Source: Bacteroidales bacterium
GTDB taxonomy: Bacteria; Bacteroidota; Bacteroidia; Bacteroidales; UBA932
Assembly: GCA_017471025.1 (NCBI GenBank)
Contig: JAFUWX010000035.1
Span: 1-52,165 of the forward strand
Length of the DNA stretch: 52,165 bases
Direction of reading: 5' to 3'
The number at the start of each line of letters is the position of its first letter. Position 1 is the first letter of the stretch. Below the pieces are notes generated by a model that saw only the letters and a program-made list of their open reading frames with translations, was not told the DNA's origin and did not search any database. Positions 1 through 8,200 of this stretch are shown piece after piece. The position numbers and the translations under genes are program-made.

Positions 1-4
1 GATC

Positions 5-42
5 CGTCGCTAAGATACGAATATTTTGCGAGAATGTATCCG
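5..42 (-). repeat. Copy 1 of a ~38-bp direct repeat, promoter-like on the minus strand
   Basis: This segment matches 965-1001 over about 37 bases with a few substitutions and one single-base indel. Read on the minus strand it contains TATCTTAG (10-17), close to the Bacteroidetes -7 consensus TAnnTTTG, so it may be the promoter of a gene lying left of the window. A -33 element is not obvious. Confidence 0.5.
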
Positions 43-82
43 TTCCGGGTGATTTTTCTGGGCAGGTCGAGGTGATTTTTTC

Positions 83-190
83 CGTGAGCAGCAACGTGCT
101 GGTTACTATCGGATTAAGCAATTTCCCCTGGTACATCTGTACCAGGGGAAGTTGCTTAAAATCCTGTAGGATAAATGGTTACTGCTCACG
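83..190. repeat. Nested 108-bp imperfect palindrome
   Basis: The inner inverted repeat has 22-bp arms (114-135 and 138-159) separated by two bases, with a single T/G exception. The outer arms CGTGAGCAG (83-91) and CTGCTCACG (182-190) are perfect and share exactly the same centre of symmetry. The octamer TGGTTACT occurs at 100-107 and again at 176-183. There is no T-run on either side, so it is not a simple intrinsic terminator. A small palindromic insertion with an 8-bp target duplication is possible. Confidence 0.7.
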
Positions 191-290
191 ACTGCTGAGG
201 GTGTATCATAGCGTGATGCATATTCCACCCTGTTTTCTTCCAGAGACGCAGCCGCTACCAGCGGAGACGTTACCATCGTCTGGAAGATAG

Positions 291-326
291 TAAAACTGCC
301 GCCCAAGGGGAACCCCAGGGCGGCAG
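291..326 (-). terminator. Intrinsic terminator
   Basis: On the minus strand the sequence forms a 9-bp stem CTGCCGCCC/GGGCGGCAG with an inner GGGG/CCCC stem, followed directly by TTTTACT. It lies about 75 bases beyond the stop codon of the minus-strand gene at 401-919 and probably ends that transcript. Confidence 0.75.
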
Positions 327-400
327 CGATGATGACCTAAATACAACCTATCCTCCTTTGCAAATTTTTGTAGTATCCCCATCGTAAGGGAGGTCCAACT

Positions 401-919
401 CTATCCGCGTTTCTTCAGCTTGGATATATATGAATCTGTATATACAACGACCGAATCCAATAGGTTTTCAAAAAAGGGAACATCCTCTTCTCTGGCCATA
501 TGGTAATAAAGAAAAACGGCTCCGGAATCGATATAGTCTTGTCTGGAGAAGAGACCTGTTTCGATATTTTTGAAATGAAGGATACGCCTGTTCCCGACCC
601 TTTCGTCGCTTAACAAAGTTTCTCCCGGCCGGTCTGTCTGTACCGTCATGGGATAACCTACATATACGACAAACATGGGGGCATACACGGGTTTGTGAGA
701 CAGATTTTTATAGATATACTGTTTCATGATACCCGGACTGCAACCATCTGATGACAGCGTGTCAACGATGACCTTGTCATAAAAAGAGGTCGTCTCATAC
801 GCAACGATACGATTGGCATAAACGACGCTGTCCCTCCTGGCTTGCCCTTTTAGAGACAAGCACATGCAACCATAAACAGATATAAAGCTAATTGCCTGTA
901 AAATTCTTAATAACTTCAT
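401..919 (-). CDS. Unrecognised secreted or lipid-anchored protein
   Basis: This 172-residue protein belongs to no family I recognise. I chose the ATG at 919 because it opens a typical export signal (MKLLRILQ followed by a hydrophobic stretch with two cysteines near residues 18-20); an ATG at 958 would add 13 residues in front of it. The mature part is rich in Tyr, Val and Asp and has no catalytic motif I can name. The gene stands alone between a terminator at 291-326 and a promoter-like repeat at 965-1001. Its GC content is visibly lower than the core genes, which fits recent acquisition. A periplasmic or surface location is inferred only from the signal. Confidence 0.7.
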   Translation of the reverse strand: MKLLRILQAISFISVYGCMCLSLKGQARRDSVVYANRIVAYETTSFYDKVIVDTLSSDGCSPGIMKQYIYKNLSHKPVYAPMFVVYVGYPMTVQTDRPGETLLSDERVGNRRILHFKNIETGLFSRQDYIDSGAVFLYYHMAREEDVPFFENLLDSVVVYTDSYISKLKKRG

Positions 920-964
920 CTTGAGTCCTTTGTATGTCAGTATTCGTATCGCAAACACCGGGGT

Positions 965-1001
965 CGTCGCTAAGGTACGAAGATTTTCGAGAATATGCCC
1001 G
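965..1001 (-). repeat. Copy 2 of the ~38-bp direct repeat, putative promoter of the 401-919 gene
   Basis: Matches 5-42. On the minus strand it carries TACCTTAG (970-977), resembling TAnnTTTG, about 50 bases upstream of the ATG at 919, the right place for a promoter. The match extends well past the -7 box, so common descent of the whole leader is more likely than chance promoter similarity. Confidence 0.5.
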
Positions 1002-1087
1002 CTGTGGGCGAATATTCCGCCGTGGAGAGCAGTCGCCTTTCGAGGCGAAGCTTTTTCCCGCGGCCGAAGTCGCGTTAGCCTTCGTTA

Positions 1088-2437
1088 TTACATGTCATCC
1101 AATGAGAGACAGGAGAGTACTATCCTGTTCTTTTTAGCCTGTTTCTCCTTAGAAGAAAAAAAAGCAGCCTTTTCTTCAAGAAGCTCCCTATTGAACTTCT
1201 CAGGATTGCGCTTTACCTCTATCACATCGAGTACATTCTCTTTCAGACGAAGAGCAACGATATCCAGTTCAGCCTGCTGGTGATTCCCATCCTTGTCAAT
1301 GTAACCTTTCGGATCCCACCATCCTCCGATATCGCGGTATTCCATGCTCTCCACTAGTTTCAACTTGAAGTATCTTTCAAGCACATCACCGGAATAGGTC
1401 TCATAATCATCTTCCATTATTCTACGCAGTGCCGGATACTGTCCAATCTCGATGAGCCGCTGGTTCTTCTCCACATAGCGGAACCAGAAACGGAGGAAGA
1501 TGTCACTGATTTCGTATCTGACAGTTTGAGTTTTGGGCTTAGCCCAAATCGGCCGGACTTTCCGGATCAGGTCATAAGTATCTTCGAGTTTTAATAGTTG
1601 CCCGCCGAGACTCTTTCCACCCAAGTAGTCTTCAATGGAAGCCTGGGTATTGTACCCCAGCGATATCGCTTGAAGGATCGAGAAGTAGGTCGCATATTTC
1701 TTCCCAAACTCTTGGATGAGGAGTTTTCTCCCCTCTTCTATCAATGGAGAATCCTCCTTGCAAATTTTGGCAATCATCTTTTTGCAAGTCGTGGCCTTCA
1801 CATCAACGAACAACTCAACATATTTAGGTATACCTCCGGTAAATGTATATAGTGCAAGAAGATCGTCGTTGGAATAACCTGGAGCGTTGTCCTCCATGAT
1901 TTGTTTCAGGATCGAAGTGTGGAAAGCTTGCAGTTTGATGGTTGAGTCCTGCCTCCCATAAAGGGGCTCTCTCCTGTTTTTGAAAAGCTTCTCCATCAGT
2001 GAATACACGGAGCCGCTGACAACCATATTCACATGGCTCTCTTTCTGGTACTTGTCCCACCAATTTTGAATATCGCCGTATATGGATGGATTGACCTCCA
2101 GGAAATTCTGGAATTCATCAAAGACGAGCGTGTATTTCCGGCGCATTCCTTCCTCCATCAAGAAACGGAAGACGTCACGGAAAGCACTCATAGGAGGGAT
2201 GAATCCCCCTGTCTTCTCCTGGAACTCTTCGCAGAATTCTCCGCACAGGACTGATTCACTTTTCTTACCTACGAATAGATATACATAGGGCTCATCCTGA
2301 TAGGCTTCCTTGATAAGAGTCGTCTTCCCGATACGCCTCCTTCCGGTGACAACCGTAAGTCGAGAATAACCATTGTATGATAATTCCCTCATTTCGCGCA
2401 GTGACTTCAACTGCTCTTCCCTGTCATAAAACTTCAT
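1088..2437 (-). CDS. AAA+ ATPase of the archaeal-type / DUF234 family
   Basis: This 449-residue protein has an N-terminal P-loop ATPase domain: Walker A GRRRIGKT at residues 32-39 and a Walker B-like stretch ending in Asp107-Glu108 (LVFDEFQ). The C-terminal part, with motifs such as LDIVALRLKE and DVIEVKRNPEKFN, resembles the nuclease-like DUF234 module (an E-x-K pattern). Members of this family (COG1672-type) are common stand-alone accessory genes in Bacteroidales and archaea; their cellular role is not established. It is monocistronic with its own promoter (-7 at 2476-2483) and an operator-like palindrome in the leader. GC content is below that of the core genes. The family assignment is firm; the function is not. 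Confidence 0.88.
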   Translation of the reverse strand: MKFYDREEQLKSLREMRELSYNGYSRLTVVTGRRRIGKTTLIKEAYQDEPYVYLFVGKKSESVLCGEFCEEFQEKTGGFIPPMSAFRDVFRFLMEEGMRRKYTLVFDEFQNFLEVNPSIYGDIQNWWDKYQKESHVNMVVSGSVYSLMEKLFKNRREPLYGRQDSTIKLQAFHTSILKQIMEDNAPGYSNDDLLALYTFTGGIPKYVELFVDVKATTCKKMIAKICKEDSPLIEEGRKLLIQEFGKKYATYFSILQAISLGYNTQASIEDYLGGKSLGGQLLKLEDTYDLIRKVRPIWAKPKTQTVRYEISDIFLRFWFRYVEKNQRLIEIGQYPALRRIMEDDYETYSGDVLERYFKLKLVESMEYRDIGGWWDPKGYIDKDGNHQQAELDIVALRLKENVLDVIEVKRNPEKFNRELLEEKAAFFSSKEKQAKKNRIVLSCLSLDDM

Positions 2438-2443
2438 GTTATC

Positions 2444-2506
2444 AAATTTTACGGCCGTAAATTTTACGACTGTTGCAAAGTTAGCAAAAAGAACCGAATT
2501 CGCAAG
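2444..2506 (-). promoter_or_regulatory. Promoter and operator-like palindrome of the DUF234 ATPase gene
   Basis: On the minus strand a TTG (in 2503-2506), 19-bp spacer and TAACTTTG (2476-2483) form a good Bacteroidetes promoter. Just downstream lies the perfect palindrome TTTACGGCCGTAAA (2448-2461), overlapped by a direct repeat AAATTTTACG at 2444-2453 and 2459-2468. The position at about +1 to +25 is where a repressor would bind. Confidence 0.6.
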
Positions 2507-2629
2507 AGTAAAAGCAATAAAGAGATATTTGGGATTATTCCCGAATACGTCACAGCGGTATTAATGTCATGCAGATATGCACGGCTACAGGAAGGCTATG
2601 TGCTGCGGCGAATCCGGCGCTGACAGGAA

Positions 2630-2650
2630 GCGTCGCCGGTAAGGCGACGC
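2630..2650 (-). terminator. Hairpin after guaD, possible terminator
   Basis: A perfect 8-bp stem GCGTCGCC/GGCGACGC with a 5-base loop sits 7 bases beyond the guanine deaminase stop codon. No real T-run follows on the minus strand, so it may only stabilise the 3' end. The rest of 2438-2629 apart from the ATPase promoter shows nothing further. Confidence 0.4.
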
Positions 2651-2656
2651 CGGCGC

Positions 2657-3175
2657 TCAATAAACGGTCTTGTCGGCTTTCGCTGACCAGAGCCGGAAAC
2701 TGCGGAGCGATTCGGCCCGGAGCATGGGGATGATGGGCACGGTGCGGCTTTCCATCGGCCGGTCGAGTTCTTCATAGATGAAATCGTCGGCAAAGTCGAT
2801 GTCGGCGGCGTCCTTGCGGGTGTTGCCATAATAAATCCGCGAGATACCGGCCCAGTAGATGGCTCCGAGGCACATCGGACAGGGTTCGCAGGAGGTATAG
2901 ATGACGCAGCCGGAAAGGTCGAAGGACCCCAGCTTGCGGCAGGCCTCCCGGATGGTGTTCACTTCGGCATGCGCCGTAGGGTCGTTGTCCAGGGTGACCC
3001 GGTTGGCACATCCGGCCAGGATCTCGCCGTCCTTGACGATGACGGCACCGAAGGGGCCGCCTCCCCGCTCGACACTCTCATCGGCCAGGCGGATGGCTTC
3101 ACGCATGAAACGGATATCCGCTTCCGTAATGGGGAATCTTTCCTCCGGAGCGGACTGTTTATTCTCTTGTAGCAT
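2657..3175 (-). CDS. guaD: Guanine deaminase (cytidine-deaminase fold)
   Basis: This 172-residue protein is a zinc-dependent nucleobase deaminase. The zinc and catalytic residues are His69-Ala-Glu71 (TAHAEVN) and Cys99/Cys102 (CEPCPMC). The C-terminal half, with FADDFIYEELDRPMESRT, closely resembles Bacillus GuaD rather than tRNA adenosine deaminase TadA, so guanine to xanthine is the likely reaction. I chose the ATG at 3175: the upstream in-frame ATG at 3229 would run into the preceding gene, which ends at 3198. It is the last gene of a small minus-strand cluster with the export protein, the DUF6913-like gene and adenosine kinase, a nucleoside-salvage flavour. A related purine or tRNA deaminase cannot be excluded by sequence alone. 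Confidence 0.85.
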   Translation of the reverse strand: MLQENKQSAPEERFPITEADIRFMREAIRLADESVERGGGPFGAVIVKDGEILAGCANRVTLDNDPTAHAEVNTIREACRKLGSFDLSGCVIYTSCEPCPMCLGAIYWAGISRIYYGNTRKDAADIDFADDFIYEELDRPMESRTVPIIPMLRAESLRSFRLWSAKADKTVY

Positions 3176-3197
3176 AACGAAAAATCTTTTGAAACAA

Positions 3198-3674
3198 CTA
3201 TTTGGCCAGGGAAATGGCACCGAAAACACCGAGCGAGCCCAGGAGCATGATCAGGCCGGCCAGGGCCACCCCGCCGATGACGGCGATGACGGTCTTTTTG
3301 AAGTCCATGTTGAGCATGCTGGCGGCGAGGGTCCCGGTCCAGGCACCCGTGCCCGGAAGCGGAATGCCGACAAAGAGGAACAGGGCCCAATACAGTCCCC
3401 TGCCCGCCTTCTCTTCCAGTTTGCGTCCTCCCTTCTCACCTTTCTCCAGGCACCAGGTAAAGAAGCCTCCGATGTACTTCTTGTCCTTCCCCCACTCCAG
3501 GATCCGGCGGGCGAACAGGAAAATAAACGGCACAGGAAGCATATTTCCCAGGACGGCCACAATACAGGAAGGAACCAGGGGAAGCTGGAATCCGACGGCA
3601 TACGGGACGGCCCCGCGGATCTCAATCAGCGGCACCATCGCGATCAAAAAGACAATCAGGTATTTCTTAAACAT
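3198..3674 (-). CDS. Small multidrug-export family membrane protein (COG2426-type)
   Basis: This 158-residue integral membrane protein has hydrophobic segments near residues 3-22, 30-55, 90-115 and 125-155. The early motif VPLIEIRGAVPYAV, followed by a segment ending in PFIFLFARR, is characteristic of the putative small multi-drug export family (PF06695). The substrate is unknown for the family, and the name rests on weak historical evidence. The gene lies 22 bases upstream of guaD and 13 bases downstream of the DUF6913-like gene, so these are probably co-transcribed. The start at 3674 gives a normal Lys-rich N-terminus (MFKKY) before the first membrane helix. Confidence 0.8.
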   Translation of the reverse strand: MFKKYLIVFLIAMVPLIEIRGAVPYAVGFQLPLVPSCIVAVLGNMLPVPFIFLFARRILEWGKDKKYIGGFFTWCLEKGEKGGRKLEEKAGRGLYWALFLFVGIPLPGTGAWTGTLAASMLNMDFKKTVIAVIGGVALAGLIMLLGSLGVFGAISLAK

Positions 3675-3687
3675 ACAAAACGGTTTC

Positions 3688-4221
3688 TTATCCTATCTTC
3701 CCCAGATACACCTTCACCCCGGCGAAAATCTCCGCCTCGGACAGCACCTTGTCCTCCGGCTCGGACACCACCAGGTCAAAGGTATCCCCGGGAATCTGCA
3801 GGCGGCCGATCTTGAACCGCGCACGGGAACATTTGGCCATGAATTCAATCGGGAAATCCCGGCTGCGGACCAGCGAGATGAACAGGTCCGGGTCGCTGCC
3901 CAGCATCAGGTTTATCTTCTCCTGCGAAGGCTTCCCGCACCAGGACAGGTCCCGCTTCAGGATCGTATTCGTAATGCTGGTAATCAGACGCTCGGTACTG
4001 TCGATTTTCCGGAAGTCAAAGAAAAAGATTTCCCCCTTGATGCCATGCTCGCGGTAGAACGCCTGCACATCCACCTTGCATTTGTCGAACGAGGTGTCTT
4101 CCACATCGATGAAAGTCACCGCCGAACGAACCTGCGAAATGGGGATGATACCGGTCGGCACCTCACTGGCGAACTTGCGGAGATAGCGGCGGCGGAATAT
4201 ATCTTTGACGGCTTCCAGCAT
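3688..4221 (-). CDS. Conserved Bacteroidales protein, DUF6913-like
   Basis: This 177-residue cytoplasmic protein begins MLEAVKDIFRRRYLRKFA. It resembles a family of unknown function found next to housekeeping genes in Bacteroidetes (I believe DUF6913; that assignment is from memory). Visible features are a basic N-terminal helix, a central FFFDFRKID stretch and a C-terminal half with alternating hydrophobic strands. There is no signal peptide and no membrane segment. Its start lies 3 bases after the adenosine kinase stop codon, so the two are translated from one message. No catalytic residues can be proposed. Confidence 0.7.
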   Translation of the reverse strand: MLEAVKDIFRRRYLRKFASEVPTGIIPISQVRSAVTFIDVEDTSFDKCKVDVQAFYREHGIKGEIFFFDFRKIDSTERLITSITNTILKRDLSWCGKPSQEKINLMLGSDPDLFISLVRSRDFPIEFMAKCSRARFKIGRLQIPGDTFDLVVSEPEDKVLSEAEIFAGVKVYLGKIG

Positions 4222-4224
4222 AGG

Positions 4225-5229
4225 CTACACGGTCTTGCCGCTGTTGGCGGCAATCAGTTCACGGATTTCCTGCTTGGCCTCCTTCCAGCGGGGCACGTCG
4301 ATCTTCGTACCGATCACCTCGACGACCTTCGCCGCGATGATGGAACCCACCTGCCCGCAGACCAGCAGCGGCATGCCCAGCGAATGGGCATACAGGAAAC
4401 CGGCGGCGTAGGTATCGCCCGCGCCGGTGGCGTCGATCGTCGCGGCCGGCCAGGCTTCGATATAATGGTATTCATCGCCCTGCTGGACCATGGAGCCGTC
4501 CTTGCCGATTTTGACCACCGCGATCTCGCACTGGGAAGCCAGGTCCGCAAGGGCCTCGCGCGGCTCCTTCTTGGTAAAGGCGCGGGCCTCGGATTCATTG
4601 GCGAAGACGATATCGACGTAGCGTTCCACCAGGTTGTGGAAGAAGGCGTCGTTGGACTCCACCACGTTGTAGGAAGCCATGTCGATGGAAATCTTGCAAC
4701 CGGCCGCCTTCGCCATCTGGGCGGCACGGGAAATCAATTCCTGGTTCTGCACCAGATAGCCTTCGATATGGAAATAGTCATAGCCTTCGAAATATTCCGG
4801 CTTCAGGTCTTCCGGCCCCATTTCCAGGGCGGAGCCCATGTAGTCGGCAAAGGTCCGCTCGGCATTGGCACCGGTGATAAAGACCATGCAACGACCCGAG
4901 GACTTCGTCCCGTAAAGCATCTTTGTCTTCACTCCGTACTGCTCCAGGGCGCTCTTGAAGAGGTTCCCGAGCTGGTCGTTGCCGATTTTGCCGATAAAGC
5001 CCGACGGCATGCCGAAAATGGAGGTACAGGTGATGGTATTGGCCGCGGAGCCACCCGGGACATATTTCACGCCGATGGCTTCCAGGGCCGACCAGATGCG
5101 GTCGCCCGTTTCCATATCCACATGTTGCATGCTCCCTTTCGGGAGGTGGTATTCCTGCAGGAGGCTGTCGTCCGGCAAAACAGCCAGAATGTCTGTCAGG
5201 GCATTTCCGATGGCAAGAATCGATTTCAT
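4225..5229 (-). CDS. Adenosine kinase, PfkB family
   Basis: This 334-residue sugar or nucleoside kinase has the PfkB signature near the N-terminus (PGGSAANT, substrate-binding glycines) and the C-terminal anion-hole/catalytic motif DATGAGDTYAAGF, where the Asp of GAGD is the base. Overall similarity is to the adenosine kinase subgroup common in Bacteroidetes, which phosphorylates adenosine to AMP using ATP. It heads a minus-strand cluster ending in guanine deaminase, consistent with purine salvage. A candidate -7 box, TATATTTG on the minus strand (5250-5257), lies 21 bases upstream of the ATG. Ribokinase-like specificity is possible but less likely. Confidence 0.85.
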   Translation of the reverse strand: MKSILAIGNALTDILAVLPDDSLLQEYHLPKGSMQHVDMETGDRIWSALEAIGVKYVPGGSAANTITCTSIFGMPSGFIGKIGNDQLGNLFKSALEQYGVKTKMLYGTKSSGRCMVFITGANAERTFADYMGSALEMGPEDLKPEYFEGYDYFHIEGYLVQNQELISRAAQMAKAAGCKISIDMASYNVVESNDAFFHNLVERYVDIVFANESEARAFTKKEPREALADLASQCEIAVVKIGKDGSMVQQGDEYHYIEAWPAATIDATGAGDTYAAGFLYAHSLGMPLLVCGQVGSIIAAKVVEVIGTKIDVPRWKEAKQEIRELIAANSGKTV

Positions 5230-5249
5230 GGCAAATGATGATTAAGGTG

Positions 5250-5257
5250 CAAATATA
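5250..5257 (-). promoter_or_regulatory. -7 promoter box of the adenosine kinase cluster
   Basis: Minus-strand TATATTTG matches TAnnTTTG and sits in the only gap (5230-5269) between the beta-galactosidase stop and the kinase start. No clear -33 TTG is found at 19-20 bp, so the promoter is only moderately supported. Confidence 0.5.
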
Positions 5258-5269
5258 CGAATAATCCCG

Positions 5270-8200
5270 TTAATTCCGGACCGGACGCAGCACGAAATGG
5301 AAGGTCCGGGGCTTGGCACGGAGCACATAGGGCTCCAAAGGCCAGGAATACCAGGAATCAATGCCGCCCACGCCCATCTGGACCAGGTCGAAATTGACCC
5401 AGGTCAGGCCGCGGGAGCGATCCTGCAGATGGGCCTCGCCCAGCACGTCGAGCGAATGCTGCGGTCTGCCGGCCTGCACGTTGGTCGGATTGGGACGCGG
5501 ACGCGGATCGTCCAGCGACACATCCAGGGTACGGCGGCTCAGCGGCAGGGCAGATGCGGAGAACTGCTCTCCGGAGCTGATTTCCAGGCCGTTGCCGTCG
5601 GCATCCAGGATGCGGAACCAGCGCAGGCCCGTATGGGTGCCGGATTCCTGCGTCCGGGGATAGCCCCAATGGTACTGCTCCCCGACCGGCTGGATATAGC
5701 GGTCCACCACGGCCGAAGATGCCCGGTCCGCATAATTCTCCCAGGGGCCAAGGCCGTAAAAGTCTATGGTAGAGAAGGTTCCGGGCATGGCCATTTCCAT
5801 GCCGAAGCGCATCATGGCGGGCAGTTTCTCCAGTCCGCCGGCATCTTCCATCGTCTCGGTAACATCCAGGGTACCGTCGCCCCACAGGCGGTAGGACATC
5901 CGCACCCGGGCGGCGCCGGCCAGCGGCTTGTAGGCCACCTGCACGGCGAAGCCGTCTTCTGTGGGCTGCACCTCGAAGCGCTCCGCCTCCAGGGTAGGAT
6001 ACATCCACATCTTCATCGTCTCGTGGATGTTGGCACCGAGGTCGTTCTCGTTGGGCGCGCGGCCGAAACAAGGCATCAGCGGGGCGGACAGTTGTTCGCG
6101 GCCGTTGACCCGGTAGCTGCAAAGCGCGCCGGTGGTGCGGTCGAATGCGGCCGTCCACACGGCCTGATGGCCTCCGTCATAGGCGAATATCCCTTCAAAC
6201 TGCGCCTGCCCGCCTTCGTCGGAAGCCGTCACGGCCCCCGTCTTGCAGGGTGTCCAGGCCCGCTGGGGCGCCTGGAAGCAGCACAGCTGGTCATAGGCCA
6301 CCTCCGTACCGGCCTGCAGCAGACCGTCGCGGCCCTTGAGGGTGAAGCTGACATTCAGGAAGACATCCTCCTGGCGGTCAGGGACAAGGGCGGCCAGCAA
6401 AGCCTCCTGTTCGCCCAGGCCCAGATCGATGACGGTCTTGCCCTGCGGCGGCACCTGGAGGTTCTCCACCACCCCGCTCATCACCTTCTCCGCACCGACC
6501 TGCACATTCCAATGCATCCGGTAACGGGACAGGTCGATGAAGAAGTTCTCGTTATAGACCTCAACCCGGGTCCCGCCGACCAGGCGGGCGTGGATGTTCC
6601 GGTACTGGTAACGGACTTCGTAGGCATGCGGATGCAGGCTGCGGTCGGCGGCGATCACGCCGTTGCAGTTGAAGGAACCGTCTGAGGGGTCATGCTCGTT
6701 CCAGTCTCCGCCGAAGGCGAAGATATGGTCGGAAGCCCCATTCGCAGGCCAGGCAATCGCCTGATCGACAAAGTCCCAGATATAGCCGCCCTGGTATTCG
6801 GGATATTTCCGGATCAGGTCCCAGTATTCCTTGAAATTGCCCATGGAATTGCCCATGGCGTGGGCATATTCGCACTGGATAAGCGGCTTGTCCGGGTGGT
6901 TCTCCAGGTATTCGACGCAACCGTCCGGAGACAGGTACATCGGGCAGTAAATATCTGTATTCCATGCCTTTTCGGCCCGTTCATACTGCACGGGACGGGA
7001 AGGGTCATACTGCTTGATCCACTTGTAGCATTCCTCGAAATTGACGCCGTTTCCGGCTTCGTTGCCCATGCTCCATACGATAATGGAAGGATGGTTGAAA
7101 TCACGCTTGACCATCCGGCGGTCCCGCTCCAGGTGCGCCGCCTGGAAATCCAGCCGGCGGGCCAGGGTCAGGTCGCCGTAGCCCATGCCGTGCGACTCGA
7201 TGTTGCCCTCGTCCGTCAGGTAGAGGCCATAGCGGTCGCAGAGGGCGTACCAGCGCGGGTCATCCGGGTAGTGGCATGTACGCACCGCGTTGATATTCAG
7301 TTGTTTCATGATTAGGATATCCTGGATCATGTCCGCCTCGGACACCTGATATCCCTTCCAGGGGTTCAGTTCATGCCGGTCGGCGCCCTTGATGAGGACG
7401 GGCTGGCCGTTGACGAGCAGCTGGCTCCCCCGGATTTCCACCGAACGGAAACCGAAGTCCAGCGAGGTGCTTTCCACCACGCCCTTGCGGTCGGAGGCCG
7501 CCACCTTCAGGGTATAGAGCGACGGGCTTTCCGCCGACCAGCGTTTGGCGCCGGTGACCTTCGTGCGGTAGCGGACGATGACATGGCCCTGCTCGGATTC
7601 TTCGAACTTGCGGGGAATCGGAATCTCGTCCCCGGCGACGACCTGCTCGCCGTCACAGACCTGGAATGCCACCCGGCTGAGTCCCTTGGACACTTCCGCG
7701 CAGACCTCCAGGTTGCCGTCCATATCGGCCGAGATATGGACATCCTCCAGGCGACGTTTCTCCCTTGTATAGACACTCACCCCGCGGGCGATGCCGGAAA
7801 AACGCCAGAAGTCCTGGTCCTCCAGATAGGAGCCGTCGCACCAGCGGAACACTTCCAGGGCGAGGACATTGTCCCCTTCATGGACATAGCGGCTGATGTC
7901 GAAACGGCATTCCAACTTGCTGTCCTCGCTGTAGCCGACTTCTTTGCCGTTGACCCACACCCGCACGTTGGAGGTGACGGAGCCGATGTACAGGCAGACC
8001 TGCTTGTCCAGCCAGTCTTTCTCCAGGGTGAAATGGCGGCGGTACTGGCCGACATGGTTGTCCGCGGTCGGCGGAATGGGCGGATTGTTCGTATAATTGC
8101 CCCGCCAGGCGTAACCGATGTTCAGGTACAGCGGATCGCCGTAGCCGTTGAGCTCCCACATGCCGGGAACGGGAATCGTCCCCCAGGCGGAATCATCGAA

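Larger units (their letters stand above)
1..400. other. Structured non-coding region rich in palindromes
   Basis: I see no credible gene in this 400-base stretch; two short opposing ORFs here are by-products of the palindromic sequence. It holds, left to right: a copy of a ~38-bp element repeated at 965-1001; a GGTGATTTTT direct repeat (48-57 and 71-80); a nested inverted repeat at 83-190; a second inverted repeat with arms TCTTCCAGA (236-244) and TCTGGAAGA (279-287); and a strong minus-strand terminator at 291-326. Base composition is lower in GC than the bulk of the window. Its function is unknown. Confidence 0.6.

Noticed and set aside
83-190. Integron attC site
   Set aside because: The size and palindromic form are suggestive, but the required R-Y-Y-Y-A-A-C / G-T-T-R-R-R-Y ends are absent and there is no integrase.
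1-400. tRNA or other structured RNA gene in the left gap
   Set aside because: No T-loop or acceptor-stem pattern fits; the long stems are too regular for a tRNA and I cannot assign a known RNA family.
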